A stretch of 64,000 nt of DNA from [Actinomadura] parvosata subsp. kistnae. Its GTDB lineage: Bacteria; Actinomycetota; Actinomycetes; Streptosporangiales; Streptosporangiaceae. This document shows, piece after piece, positions 47,340-56,178 of the stretch (position 1 is its first letter; the number at the start of each line of letters is the position of its first letter). Location of the stretch: assembly GCF_900323885.1 (NCBI RefSeq), contig NZ_OOHJ01000006.1:558001-622000 (forward strand), in the 5' to 3' direction. The position numbers and the translations under genes are program-made. Below the pieces are notes generated by a model. That model ran no database searches, was not told where the DNA came from, and saw only the letters and a list, made by a program, of their open reading frames with translations.

Positions 47340-47605
47340 GTGCGGCGGAACGGCTGACGATGCTGAGCACAGATCTGACCTGGGCGGGTGAGGCGCGTTG
47401 GCAACCCGAGTATTCACCGACGTGGAGATCGCGCCTGCGATCGTTTCCGGAGATCAGCCGCGAGGAGCTCATCCGGTTCTTCACGTTGACGGCGGCGGAC
47501 GTGGAGTCCATTGACTTCGGCGGGAACGGGGGACTTGCCGATGGCCTGGGGCTCGCTGGTCACCTGTGCACCCTGCCCTGGACGGGCTTCGTCCCCGCCG
47601 CTGCT
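47340..47605 (+). pseudogene. Tn3-type transposase N-terminal (DUF4158) fragment
   Basis: Text MLSTDLTWAGEARWQPEY, then FPEISREELIRFFTLTAADV and GLAGHLCTLPWTGFVPAAAF, resembles the DUF4158 N-terminal domain of Tn3-family transposases (EELxRFFTLTxADxxxV; LCTLPWLGFVP). It breaks off directly at the end of the FAD monooxygenase gene on the opposite strand. Confidence 0.6.
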
Positions 47606-47616
47606 TTCGAGTCGTT

Positions 47617-48747
47617 TCAGGCGGCCCTGGTGAAGTCGGGCAGGGGGCGGGCGTTCCTGGCCTGGGCGCGGCGTTCCACCGCGCTCATGGCCTTCATCAG
47701 CGGCAGGCGGGCCACGACGTCGCGGACGCAGCGGCCGCCGTCGGTCTTGGGCACCTTGAGGCGGACGTTGGGGCCGATCTGCTGCTTGTCGTTCACCAGG
47801 GGCCGGTGCGCCGCGTCGTAGCGGGGGAAGACCACCCGGTGGTCGCCGTTCGCGGCGGCGAGCTCCCCTGCCAGGCGGTAGGCACCGACCAGGGCGAGTT
47901 CGGCGCCCGCGCCCGAGGCGGGGGAGGCGCACCAGGCGGCGTCGCCGAGCAGCACGACGCGTCCGTCGGACCAGGAGTTCATCCGTACCTGGCCCAGGGC
48001 GTCGAAGTAGAAGCCGGGGTCGGTCAGGGCCGAGTCGAGAAGCTGCCTGGTCCGCCAGCCCGCCTCACCGGCGAACGCCTCGCTGACCAGGCGCTTGTGC
48101 TCGGCGACGTCCCGGTGGTCGTAGTCCAGGGGAGCGGAGCGGAACATGAAGTAGGCCTTGGCCTGGGCGTGGTTCCCGGACCGGTAGATGCCGGCCATCT
48201 TGCCCGGGGTGTTGAACATCGTCACCCAGCGGTCCTCGCCGAGTGCGGCGTCGGTGTCGGCGAAGGCGAAATAGTGGTCCTTGAACGTGATGAACCGCTC
48301 CTCGGGCCCGAAGGCGATCCGCCGGACGTTGGAGTGCATGCCGTCGGCCCCGACGACCGGGTCGAAGCGGCGGGCGGGGGAGTGCTCGAAGGTGACGTGC
48401 ACGCCGTCGTCGTCCTGTTCCAGGGCGCGGATGGAGTCGCCGAGCAGGACGTCCACGTCGGTCGCCGCGCGCAGCAGGGCGACCAGGTCGCCGCGCATGA
48501 TCTCCGGGGAGGCCGGGTCCTGAGTGTGGATGCGGGCGACGGCCCGGCCGGTGGCGTCGACGAACTGCATGCCGCGCACGTCGGTGGCCAGCTCGCGGAC
48601 CCGGGGCAGGAGGCCCATCCGCTCGACCACCGTGACCGCGTCGCCGCGCACGTCGACGCCGTTGCCACCCAAGCGGAGCGCGGAGGCGCGTTCCACCACC
48701 GTGGGCTGGATACCGTGGCGTGCCAGCCAGGAGGCCAGTTGTCAACG
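47617..48747 (-). pseudogene. FAD-dependent monooxygenase, N-terminus lost
   Basis: The frame begins within the first Rossmann segment (LASWLARHGIQPTVVERASA) and lacks the preceding GxGxxG strand. The rest is complete: the DG motif FDPVVGADGMHSNVRRIAFG, the GD motif GRVVLLGDAAWCASPASGAG and the C-terminal helix. An internal GTG at 48699 could give 360 residues, but without dinucleotide binding it would not function. The 5' break lies directly at the start of the divergent TetR gene, so the shared promoter was deleted. Confidence 0.75.
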
Positions 48748-49314
48748 CCCGCTGGACGCCGTCCTCGTGCCGACGCCGTGCGCAACCGCCGGCTCGCCCT
48801 CGACGCGGCCACCGCGCTGCTGGCCGAACCGGGTGCGTCCCTCACCGTCGAGGCGATCGCCGCCCGTGCGGGCCTGGGTGCCGCGACCGTCGTGCGCGCC
48901 TTCGGCGGCAAGGATGCCCTCCTGGACGCCGCCGTCTCCCGCCTGCTCGAACCGGTCGTCCAGCGCGCCCGCGACCTGCTCGCCGAAGTCGCGCCGTACG
49001 AGGCCCTGCGCATTTTCCTGCGCGAACTGATCACCTTCCAGGCCGCGCACCACGCCGTCAACGACCAGTTGGCAGGCCTCGACCTGCCCGCCACCACCAG
49101 CCTGCGCGCCGGCCTGGTCGCCGCCGTGGAGGACATGATCGAAGGCGCCCGCCGCGACGGCGCCGTCCGCACCGACCTCGACCTCGCCGTCATCACGACA
49201 CTGATCGGCCAGACCGCCCTGGCCGTCGCACGCGCACAGTCGTCCTCGCCCGGCCTCCTCGACGCCTACCTCACCGTCCTGCTGGACGGCCTCAGCCCGC
49301 ACCCACCGGCCTGA
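48739..49314 (+). CDS. TetR-family regulator, 5' end possibly altered
   Basis: About 191 residues. The HTH is NRRLALDAATALLAEPGASL, then TVEAIAARAGLGAATVVRAF. The C-terminal domain includes LAVITTLIGQTALAVARAQS. I propose a TTG start at 48739 four bases after AGGAGG; the natural start was probably a little upstream and removed by the deletion that also truncated the divergent monooxygenase. It may now be expressed poorly. Confidence 0.7.
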   Translation: MSTPAGRRPRADAVRNRRLALDAATALLAEPGASLTVEAIAARAGLGAATVVRAFGGKDALLDAAVSRLLEPVVQRARDLLAEVAPYEALRIFLRELITFQAAHHAVNDQLAGLDLPATTSLRAGLVAAVEDMIEGARRDGAVRTDLDLAVITTLIGQTALAVARAQSSSPGLLDAYLTVLLDGLSPHPPA

Positions 49315-49370
49315 CGCACCACCCTCGAGATCGGCTCTGTCTCCACCGGGGGAGGCGACACGGTGTCCGG

Positions 49371-50252
49371 TCACGCCGGCAGGGGCTCCATCTGTGCCAG
49401 CAGGCGCGCCTTGCCCGATCGGTTCAGCCAGGCGGTGAAGTCCATGAGGCCAGCGTGCGCTTCGCGCAGGGGTGCGAGGTCGGTGTCGTAGTAGGTCTCG
49501 TCGGCCCAGGTGAAGACCTTCGCCACCTCGGGGGCGTGCTCCCAGAGGACTTCGAGCGGAACCCGGGTGCGCGGGACCTCGCGGCCGGCCGCCGCGCTCA
49601 GTGCCTCGGCGATCTGCGGCGCCGTCAGCCTGTCGCCGGTGATCTCCAGGGCCCGGCCCAGGTAGACGTCCGGCTCGGCGAAGGCCAGCGCGGCGAACGC
49701 CCCGGTGTCCTCGATGGCGATGAGCTGCATCACCAGGTCGTCGCGCCACGGGACGTTGAGCGAGCCGTTCTGGAAGAACCGGGCCGCACTGGTGAAGTCC
49801 TCCATGAACCCCGCGGGGCGCAGGATCGTCGCGGGCACGCCCAGGTCGCGGATGTGCTCCTCGATCTGCCACTTGTCGATGGCGCCCCAGCCGCGCTCGA
49901 CGTAGAACCTGTTCTGGCTCTCGACGCCGCCGACCGACGAGTACACCAGATGCTGCACGCCCGCGGCCTTGGCGGCGTCGGCGACGTTCCTGCCCTGAGT
50001 GATCTCGTTGGGGTTGGCGGACTGGACGCTGTAGATGCCGTACGCGCCGTGTGCTGCCGCCTCGATGGAGGCACGGTCGTCCAGGTCGCCGCGGACGAGC
50101 TCGGCGCCGGCGCCCGCGAGTGCGACGGCCGCCGGCGTGGTGTCGTCGCGGACGAGGGCGCGGACGTGCCAGCCGTCGGCGAGCAGGCGGCGGGCGGTGG
50201 CGCCGCCCTGGTTCCCGGTGGCGCCGGTGACGAGCACGGTCTTGGTGTTCAT
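49371..50252 (-). CDS. NmrA-family NAD(P)-binding protein
   Basis: 293 residues. The N-terminal motif is VLVTGATGNQGGATARRLLA, and further on there is LVYSSVGGVESQ; an active-site Tyr/Lys pair is not evident, as usual for NmrA-like redox sensors. ATG 50252 follows AGGAG. Family members bind NAD(P) and act as redox sensors or as reductases. It is divergent from a TetR gene with a palindromic operator between. Confidence 0.9.
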   Translation of the reverse strand: MNTKTVLVTGATGNQGGATARRLLADGWHVRALVRDDTTPAAVALAGAGAELVRGDLDDRASIEAAAHGAYGIYSVQSANPNEITQGRNVADAAKAAGVQHLVYSSVGGVESQNRFYVERGWGAIDKWQIEEHIRDLGVPATILRPAGFMEDFTSAARFFQNGSLNVPWRDDLVMQLIAIEDTGAFAALAFAEPDVYLGRALEITGDRLTAPQIAEALSAAAGREVPRTRVPLEVLWEHAPEVAKVFTWADETYYDTDLAPLREAHAGLMDFTAWLNRSGKARLLAQMEPLPA

Positions 50253-50309
50253 GGAGCACTCCTGTTGTCGGCTGCTTCGATGCGGCGACCATATGACGAT
50301 TTTTGAAAA

Positions 50310-50338
50310 TCCGTCAACTGCAAGTTGTAGTTGACGGA
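50310..50338. promoter_or_regulatory. TetR operator between NmrA-like and TetR genes
   Basis: Perfect 10-bp inverted repeat TCCGTCAACT/AGTTGACGGA with 9-base spacer, in the only AT-rich segment of the 114-bp divergent region. It is well placed to block both promoters. Confidence 0.8.
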
Positions 50339-50366
50339 ATCTCGCAATTCGTCATAGGGTTCCCGG

Positions 50367-51110
50367 GTGAGCGCCAACGTCGAACGAGTTCGTGACCCCC
50401 AGCAGCGAGCCGAACGGGCCGCGCGGATCCTCGATGTGGCGGCGGACCTGCTGGTACGCCACGGCTACCGGCGGGTGACCATGGACGATGTCGCCGACGG
50501 AGCGGGTATCGGCAAGGGCACCGTCTATCTGCACTGGAAGACCCGCGAGCAACTGTTCAGCGCGGTCTTCGCGCGCGAGGTGCTCTACGCGATGGACGAG
50601 CTGCGGCAGGCGCTGCGGAAGGATCCGTCGGCCTGCCTGCTGCACAACTTCGCACGCGTCTACTTCCTGGCCATCACGAACCGCCCCCTGCTGCACGGGC
50701 TGCTCCTGGCCGACCCCCACCTGCTCGGCAAACTGACCACCACCCCCGACCGCGACGACCGGCACGGCACCATGGCGCGCGCCTACCTGCAGCTGCTCGC
50801 CGAGCACGGCGTGCTCCACGACGACATGCACCTCGATGAGATCGGCTACGCCTACCAGGCGACCTTCGAGGGCTTCCTGCGAGCCGAAGGAACCGCCCCG
50901 GCGGGCGGCCCGGAACAGCGGGCCGACCTGCTCGCACGGACGATCCAGTCCGCCTTCGTGAAGAAGCGGACCATCCCCGACGCGACGCTGCGGGGCCTCG
51001 CCGCCGCCACCGTGACGCTGATCAGCGATCTGATTGACACCGATCGCGCCGAATTCGGCATCCCCGACGCCGACGACCCCGGACGGGACGGCACGCCCCT
51101 CCCCGCGTGA
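50367..51110 (+). CDS. TetR-family regulator
   Basis: 247 residues. The HTH is RAARILDVAADLLVRHGYRR, then VTMDDVADGAGIGKGTVYLH. The GTG start at 50367 lies 28 bases after the operator-like palindrome. It probably represses the divergent NmrA-family gene and itself. Confidence 0.9.
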   Translation: MSANVERVRDPQQRAERAARILDVAADLLVRHGYRRVTMDDVADGAGIGKGTVYLHWKTREQLFSAVFAREVLYAMDELRQALRKDPSACLLHNFARVYFLAITNRPLLHGLLLADPHLLGKLTTTPDRDDRHGTMARAYLQLLAEHGVLHDDMHLDEIGYAYQATFEGFLRAEGTAPAGGPEQRADLLARTIQSAFVKKRTIPDATLRGLAAATVTLISDLIDTDRAEFGIPDADDPGRDGTPLPA

Positions 51111-51510
51111 TCTGCAGACCGGGACGCCCCGGCCCGATCGTCCAACCTCAGCATCGCAACCGGGCTGCCCACCATTGACTACCTCGACGTCAACCGGTGA
51201 CCGCGGAGAACGCCGACGCCGATCAGCGAAAGGCAGCCCACCAGGAGTGAGCCTGCCGCCGTGGCGCGCCCCGGCGGTACCGGTCCGAGCCGTGAGCTGC
51301 CGCTGCGTGTCCTGGCCGGTGCCGTCGGGCGAGCCCGCCGGCACCGGCCAGGACACAGGGTCGGATGTGCTTTTGCACCACCGATCCCAGGCACTCTTCG
51401 CTGTTCAGCACGGCCAGAAAGCACATCGACTGAGCTGGGCCGTCGTCGACGGCTTTCGATGATCTGAGGCTGGTGCTTCGCAGACGGGCCGGCCCTCAGA
51501 GCGGTGATCG
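51111..51510. other. stretch with one large palindrome
   Basis: 400 bases between two convergent genes. Besides the 50-bp palindrome (listed separately), minus-strand text at 51179-51250 (LLVGCLSLIGVGVLRGHRL) reads as the hydrophobic C-terminal end of a protein with no visible beginning. Confidence 0.35.
51307..51356. terminator. 50-bp near-perfect palindrome, probable bidirectional terminator
   Basis: 24-bp arms starting GTGTCCTGGCCGGTGCCG with one mismatch and a 2-base loop. It lies between convergent genes about 200 bases from each, and is followed on the plus strand by a short GCTTTTGC. Its length and tightness exceed normal terminators; a transposon-derived element is an alternative. 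Confidence 0.55.
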
Positions 51511-52839
51511 CTAAAGGATGAACTTGAAAGTCTCCCAGCCGCCGTTGCCGATGGGAGTGCGGCCGCCGAGACCGAGGTTGTTGTTCGGGTAGTAGAAGAG
51601 CTGTCCGGCGGAGTCCACGCCGAGGACGTCGGCGAATCCGTCACCACTGAAATCCATGGCGCGGACGAAGCGGAAGCCCTGCCAGCCGCCGTTGCCGAGC
51701 TGGATCCGGGGGCCGAGCCCGGCGCCCAGGTGAGGGTAGTACCACATGAGGCCGTCCGCGTCGACGCCGAGCACGTCGGCGAATCCGTCACCGCTGAAAT
51801 CGGCGGCCATGACGTGCTTGAAGCTTTCCCAGCCGCCGTTGCCGATCTGAATTCTGGCGCTCAGACTGTCGCCATTGTGCGGGTAGTACCAGAGGAGACC
51901 CGCATCATCCACGCCTAGCACATCGGCGTGGCCGTCGCCGCTCCAGTCGGCGGCCATGAAATGTCGGAAGGTCTCCCAGCCGCCGTTGCCGATGGGAGTG
52001 CGGCCGCCGAGGCCGAGATTGTTGTTCGGGTAGTAGAAGAGCTGTCCGGCGGAGTCCACGCCGAGGACGTCGGCGAATCCGTCACCGCTCCAGTCGGCCG
52101 CGCGGGCGAACTTGAAGTTCTGCCAGCCGCCGTTGCCGAGTTCCGTCCGGGTGCTGAGGTTGACCCCGTTGTTGGGATAGTAGTAGAGCTTGCCGGCGCC
52201 ATCGACGGCCAGCACGTCCGAATATCCGTCTCCGCTGAAATCGGAGATGCGTTCCCCGTAAGGACGCGCCACCCACCAGGACGTCTGCTTCCGTGCGCCG
52301 GGCCAGCCGAAACTGAAGTGAATATGATCCGTGTGGGCATTGTCGCCGTTGTAAGCCTTCCAGGTGCCCGCCTGCCAGATCTGGCGATTCCAGATGATGT
52401 AGAGGATGCCCAGGCGCCTGGCTATCGCGTTCGGGTTGCCGTACCGGTCGGTCGCCAGCAGCCAGTTGAGCACATCGTTCGCCGCGGCGGCTTGGACCGG
52501 GTCGCTGATGTTGAAGTGGTAGTCCAGCGCCCGGCCTTCTTTGTGTTCGCTGGTCCCGCCGCTGGAGCAGTCGCGGACGATGCCGGAGGTATGCGTGCCG
52601 TACGTTCTGTTGAGCAGGTCGCGGAAGTCCACCACGCCGGGCTTCGGCGTGGGGTCGCAGGTGGTCTGGTATTGCGCGGGTGCGTATCCTTCGATCGCCG
52701 GGCCGAAGTTCGGCGTGGGCGGCGCGGCGGATGCGGGTGCGGCGGTCGCGACCAGATGAGTCGTCAGAACGGCCATGAGTGCTAGGGATATCGATAAGAG
52801 GCGGGTTCTCGCGTTCCGGCACGGTCGATTCCTGGGCAT
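51511..52839 (-). CDS. secreted peptidase-like protein with FG-GAP-type repeats
   Basis: 442 residues from ATG 52839 (preceded by GAAAGGAAA). Signal peptide (LLSISLALMAVLTTHLVATA, then APASA). The first domain (SGGTSEHKEGRALDYHFN, then NAIARRLGILYIIWNRQIW and NAHTDHIHFSFGWPGA) has the H...D...HxH zinc-ligand layout of VanY/LAS-type peptidases and matches the ARB_07466-like cell-wall domain. Five propeller repeats of about 50 residues follow (DFSGDGFADVLGVDSAGQLF, then YYPNNNLGLGGRTPIGNGGW), with a DxSGDG acidic loop probably binding calcium. Predicted role: cleaving peptidoglycan cross-bridges at the surface. The neighbour upstream carries a lysozyme-like domain and similar repeats. Confidence 0.82.
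   Translation of the reverse strand: MPRNRPCRNARTRLLSISLALMAVLTTHLVATAAPASAAPPTPNFGPAIEGYAPAQYQTTCDPTPKPGVVDFRDLLNRTYGTHTSGIVRDCSSGGTSEHKEGRALDYHFNISDPVQAAAANDVLNWLLATDRYGNPNAIARRLGILYIIWNRQIWQAGTWKAYNGDNAHTDHIHFSFGWPGARKQTSWWVARPYGERISDFSGDGYSDVLAVDGAGKLYYYPNNGVNLSTRTELGNGGWQNFKFARAADWSGDGFADVLGVDSAGQLFYYPNNNLGLGGRTPIGNGGWETFRHFMAADWSGDGHADVLGVDDAGLLWYYPHNGDSLSARIQIGNGGWESFKHVMAADFSGDGFADVLGVDADGLMWYYPHLGAGLGPRIQLGNGGWQGFRFVRAMDFSGDGFADVLGVDSAGQLFYYPNNNLGLGGRTPIGNGGWETFKFIL
51531..52086. repeat. direct DNA repeat within the FG-GAP gene
   Basis: A 115-bp block at 51531-51645 recurs at 51972-52086 with about two differences, spaced by three other repeat units. Protein-level repeats in between are more diverged, so these two units were copied recently or homogenised by gene conversion. 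Confidence 0.85.
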
Positions 52840-52923
52840 GCGGCATTTCCTTTCGTTTGGGCTGCGTCGCTGAGCGCGGTGGGACGGCAGCCTGTACGGC
52901 ATGTGCCGCACAGGCTGCAGATG

Positions 52924-54201
52924 TCAGGCGATGTGGTGGACGTTGTCCCACGTGTCGTAGATCCAGGTGGCGCCCCTGTAGGGAGTGCCGTTCCATATTT
53001 GACTGCCGTTGGCGTATACCTGCAGTTCGCCGGTGTCCGCGATGGCCATCAGGTCGGCGAATCCGTCCCCGGTGAGGTCGCTGGCCGTGATGTCCAGGAC
53101 GTGGTCCCAGCCGGCCTGGGCCGACCAGGTCAGGTCCGTGAACGGCCGGTCCTGCCCGGGTAGCTTGATCCCGTTCGCGAACAGGCTGAGGTAGCCGTTC
53201 GTGCGGATGGCCAGCAGGTCTCCGAAGCCGTCACCGGTGGCGTCGCCGATCGCGATGTCGATCACATCGTTGCCCCAGCCGCTGGTGTAGTCCCACGTCA
53301 GGCTCCGGAAGGGCTTGGCGTCCGCGCCGGTCTCCCTGGTGTTGACGTAGACATGCAGGTGCCCGTCGGTGGTGGTGGCCGCCAGGTCGGCGAATCCGTC
53401 ATGGTTGACATCGCCCGCCGCGATGTTCGTGTAGCTGCCCCAGTTCGGATACGACCAGAACGCCGAGGTGAAATAGGCGCCGTTGCCGATCTTGGAGGCG
53501 TTCGGATAGATGTCCAGCTTGCCGTCGCTTGTCAGCGTCAGCAGATCCGCGAAGCCGTCCCCGGTCACATCCGCCGTGGTGATCGATCCGGCGTAGGCGG
53601 ACCAGTTCGTGTTGTCCCCGGCCCAGGTCCGCGTCAGGAACGGCTTGCCGCCGTAGGAGGGGGTCTTGATCCCGTTGGCGTACACCACCAGACGGCCTTC
53701 GGCGTCGACCGCCGTCAGATCGCCGAACGCGTCACCGGTGACATCACCCTCACTTCGATCCACCGGCCTTTCGCCGACGGCCAGCCGTTCGACCGCCGCC
53801 CGTGCCCGGTCCAGGTACTTCTGGTACGCACCCGTGTTGTAGGTGACCCAGGGCTTCCAGTTGGAGCCCCCGCCAGAGATGGCGTAGGCGGCATTGGCAT
53901 TGCACTGGGCGTCGAAGAGGCACTCCGACGAATAAGGATGGATGGAGTTGATCTGCCAGAGTCCACGGTCGACGGTGCCGTTGGTGTTGGTGTGCGAAGC
54001 ACCCGGATTGCAGCCTGATTCAGCCAGGGCGACGGCTACCGCTGTCACGAGTGCCGAACGGGGAAACCCCGCCTGGTTGCCGACCGCAGCGCACAAGTCC
54101 TCCGGCGTCGAGGCGCGCGCCGGCGAGAGCGGAGCAATGCTCCAGCCGAGCAGCGTTGCGAGTCCGACGAGGAGAACTGCGGATAATCGATAAAAGCGCA
54201 T
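52924..54201 (-). CDS. secreted transglycosylase-like protein with FG-GAP-type repeats
   Basis: 425 residues. Signal peptide (RLSAVLLVGLATLLGWSIAP, then LSPARA). A lysozyme/SLT-like domain contains VAVALAESGCNPGASHTNTN, then GTVDRGLWQINSIHPYSSEC and WKPWVTYNTGAYQKYLDRA, with the probable catalytic Glu in ALAESG and the family motif GLWQIN. Five or six propeller repeats follow (DVTGDGFADLLTLTSDGKLD, then DVNHDGFADLAATTTDGHL) with DxTGDG acidic loops. Predicted to cut glycan strands. It lies 84 bases upstream of the peptidase-like gene on the same strand, so both are likely coexpressed as a wall-remodelling pair. Confidence 0.85.
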   Translation of the reverse strand: MRFYRLSAVLLVGLATLLGWSIAPLSPARASTPEDLCAAVGNQAGFPRSALVTAVAVALAESGCNPGASHTNTNGTVDRGLWQINSIHPYSSECLFDAQCNANAAYAISGGGSNWKPWVTYNTGAYQKYLDRARAAVERLAVGERPVDRSEGDVTGDAFGDLTAVDAEGRLVVYANGIKTPSYGGKPFLTRTWAGDNTNWSAYAGSITTADVTGDGFADLLTLTSDGKLDIYPNASKIGNGAYFTSAFWSYPNWGSYTNIAAGDVNHDGFADLAATTTDGHLHVYVNTRETGADAKPFRSLTWDYTSGWGNDVIDIAIGDATGDGFGDLLAIRTNGYLSLFANGIKLPGQDRPFTDLTWSAQAGWDHVLDITASDLTGDGFADLMAIADTGELQVYANGSQIWNGTPYRGATWIYDTWDNVHHIA

Positions 54202-54566
54202 TCTTCCGCTCCTTTGTGGCGTGACAGTTGTTGCTCGGGAAAGGTGGTATTTTCAGGTTCATCGAATACGTCGGCCCGGAGGACGCCTTGCCCTCGGCTT
54301 CGGAGGCTCTGCGTGCTGTGAAGGCACAGCCGCGCGGACGGGCGGGGGATGAGCTCCGTACTACGCAGAAAGAGGCCGGCCCCGATATATGACTGTTGAT
54401 ACCCTTGGCTTTTCCCGGGTCAGGTTCCTTGAATATGGCATAGCGGCAAAAGGTTCGCCCAGGGCGCCAGCCGGGCATTCTCGGGACTTTGTCTTCCCGA
54501 GGGACCTCTGCTGGTTACTCGAGACGATCAGGCGATGGCCGCGACGATGTGTTCGAGATGGACCCT
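54202..54566. other. leader region of the hydrolase pair
   Basis: 365 bases. Minus-strand GGAGCGG precedes the transglycosylase start. A perfect 7-bp hairpin (CTCGGGA...TCCCGAG, 54480-54501) may end the recombinase remnant. The length of the leader would allow an untranslated regulatory RNA, but I could not match it to a known riboswitch. Confidence 0.4.
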
Positions 54567-55085
54567 CTAGATGTCGCGGCAGCGGGCGCGGCGCAGGCCG
54601 GTGACCGAGACGGCTTGGTAGATGGGCGCCTCGTCAACCGCGCAGCCAACATCCTGCTGAGCAAAGATCACTCTGTGGCGGGGATGGCGCGGTCGTCGCG
54701 ATGGGTGGTCTTGCGGCGGTGCAGGCGGCGGGCCGGGGTTGGTGGCCGGCAGGTCCTGGCGCTGGGCCCAGGTGGTGAAGGAGATCAGCGCGGACGGGTG
54801 CCGGTTCGAGGTGGCTGGCGCGGCGCTGTCCCAGGCGGCCATCACCGCGGCGTAGTCGCCGCAGTCGAGCTCGGCGACCGGGTGGCGCGGCCCGGTGGCC
54901 GCGGTCAGCCGGGCCAGGGTACGGGCGTAGCCGGCGCGGGTGGTGGCGGCGCCGGGCGAGCCGAGGAACGTCTCCACGGCGCCGGCGACGCCGGCCCGCC
55001 CGTCGGCCCGCCCATCGGCCCGCCCACCGGCCCGTTCGCCGGCAGACCCGGGGGTGCGCCGGGGAAGGCGACGACCGGCATGACC
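54567..55085 (-). pseudogene. tyrosine recombinase N-terminal fragment
   Basis: On the minus strand MPVVAFPGAPPGLPANGPVG leads, after a frame change, into VETFLGSPGAATTRAGYART, then LARLTAATGPRHPVAELDC and APATSNRHPSALISFTTWAQ. This is the SAM-like DNA-binding domain of phage-type integrases. The rest has been lost; the frame breaks after LPATNP into HRDDRAIPATE and a stop. Four 12-bp units of GGGCCGNTGGGC type near 55005-55050 encode the GPVGGPMGGPTGGPA segment. Confidence 0.6.
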
Positions 55086-55095
55086 ACCTCCGCAA

Positions 55096-55473
55096 GGCTG
55101 ATGTGACAGATGGCGCTACCGGGCCGGCCCGGACGGGGCGAGCGGTGAGCTGGGAAGGGCGCCGCTCTGCGAGCAGTATGTGACAGGTAATGCGGGTTCT
55201 CTGTCGCTGGTAATGGATCCTTCACCGTCGCGCTACGCCACCATAGGTATTCATCCAATTACTGTCTGTGGGCGGCGGCTGTTGATCTGTTGACGCCTCG
55301 GGTCGCCTTGCGGGTCGCCAGTCCGAACTGGCGCTCCGGCGGGCGCGACAGGCGGGAACTCCGGTTCCCCTCTGGATCGAGCGGACGGCTGCCGCATGGC
55401 TGAGGCCAGGCGGTGTCCGCACCGTGGTGGTCCCCGGGAAGAGCCCGGGGCGGAGCGAAGGCGAGGTGGCGGA
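55096..55473. other. region upstream of the urease genes
   Basis: About 380 bases. No gene was recognised. It should contain the urease promoter, but no convincing -35/-10 pair stands out. Confidence 0.4.
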
Positions 55474-56178
55474 GTGCATCTGACTCTGCACGAGCAGGAA
55501 CGTCTGATGATCCATGTGGCCGCGGACGTGGCTCACAAGCGGAGAAAGCGAGGGCGGAGGCTCAACTACCCGGAGACAGTCGCGATCTTGACCGCGTACG
55601 TGCTGGAAGGGGCCCGGGACGGCAGATCCGTCAAGGACCTCATGGAGTTGAAGCATCAGCCGGACGACCTGCCGCTGCCCACGTACGACGAGGTCATGCC
55701 CGGCGTGGCGGAAATGATCAGCGACCTGCAGATCGAGGCCACCTTCCCCGACGGCACCAAGATGGTCACTCTTCGCCACCCCATCCAGAAGCTGGGCATC
55801 CTCCCCGTTCCAGAGGGGGACAAGGAACCAGAGGGGGACAAGGAAGAGGCGCTGGTTCACCCCGGCAAGATCGACCATCCGCGCGACGCCGGCCCGGTGG
55901 CCTTCAACGCCGGCCGCGAGGTCACGATCGTGACGGTCACCAATACCGATGACCGCCCCATCCATGTGGGCTCGCACTTCCACTTCTTTGAGACCAACTC
56001 CCGCCTGGCCGTCGAGCCCAGCCGCGAGGCGGCCTACGGCAAGCGGCTGAACATCCCCGCGAGCAGTTCGGTGCGTTTCGAACCCAACGACCCGCTGGAG
56101 GTGGAGCTGGTGCCCATCGAGGGCAAGCGCATCGTCGAGGGCCTGAACGGCAAGGTCGGAGGAAAGCTCCGTGACTGA
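55474..56178 (+). CDS. ureAB: urease subunit gamma/beta fusion
   Basis: 234 residues, GTG start at 55474 behind GGCGGA. Residues 1-100 are the gamma subunit ([20 protein letters not shown], then [20 protein letters not shown] and [20 protein letters not shown]). A charged linker ([18 protein letters not shown]) leads to the beta subunit from about residue 130 ([20 protein letters not shown], then [18 protein letters not shown]). Such fusions are known in actinomycetes and Helicobacter. It is a structural part of nickel-dependent urease. It overlaps ureC by 8 bases. Confidence 0.95.
   Translation: MHLTLHEQERLMIHVAADVAHKRRKRGRRLNYPETVAILTAYVLEGARDGRSVKDLMELKHQPDDLPLPTYDEVMPGVAEMISDLQIEATFPDGTKMVTLRHPIQKLGILPVPEGDKEPEGDKEEALVHPGKIDHPRDAGPVAFNAGREVTIVTVTNTDDRPIHVGSHFHFFETNSRLAVEPSREAAYGKRLNIPASSSVRFEPNDPLEVELVPIEGKRIVEGLNGKVGGKLRD

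Noticed and set aside
54202-54560. Possible c-di-AMP (ydaO) riboswitch before the transglycosylase gene
   Set aside because: Such switches precede wall hydrolase genes in actinomycetes, and a GGCGAACC block is present, but the conserved core and pairing could not be matched by eye.
55005-55050. 12-bp repeats near the recombinase fragment as a CRISPR-like or attachment array
   Set aside because: They are in-frame GPxGGPxGG codon repeats without spacers, part of the recombinase N-terminus.
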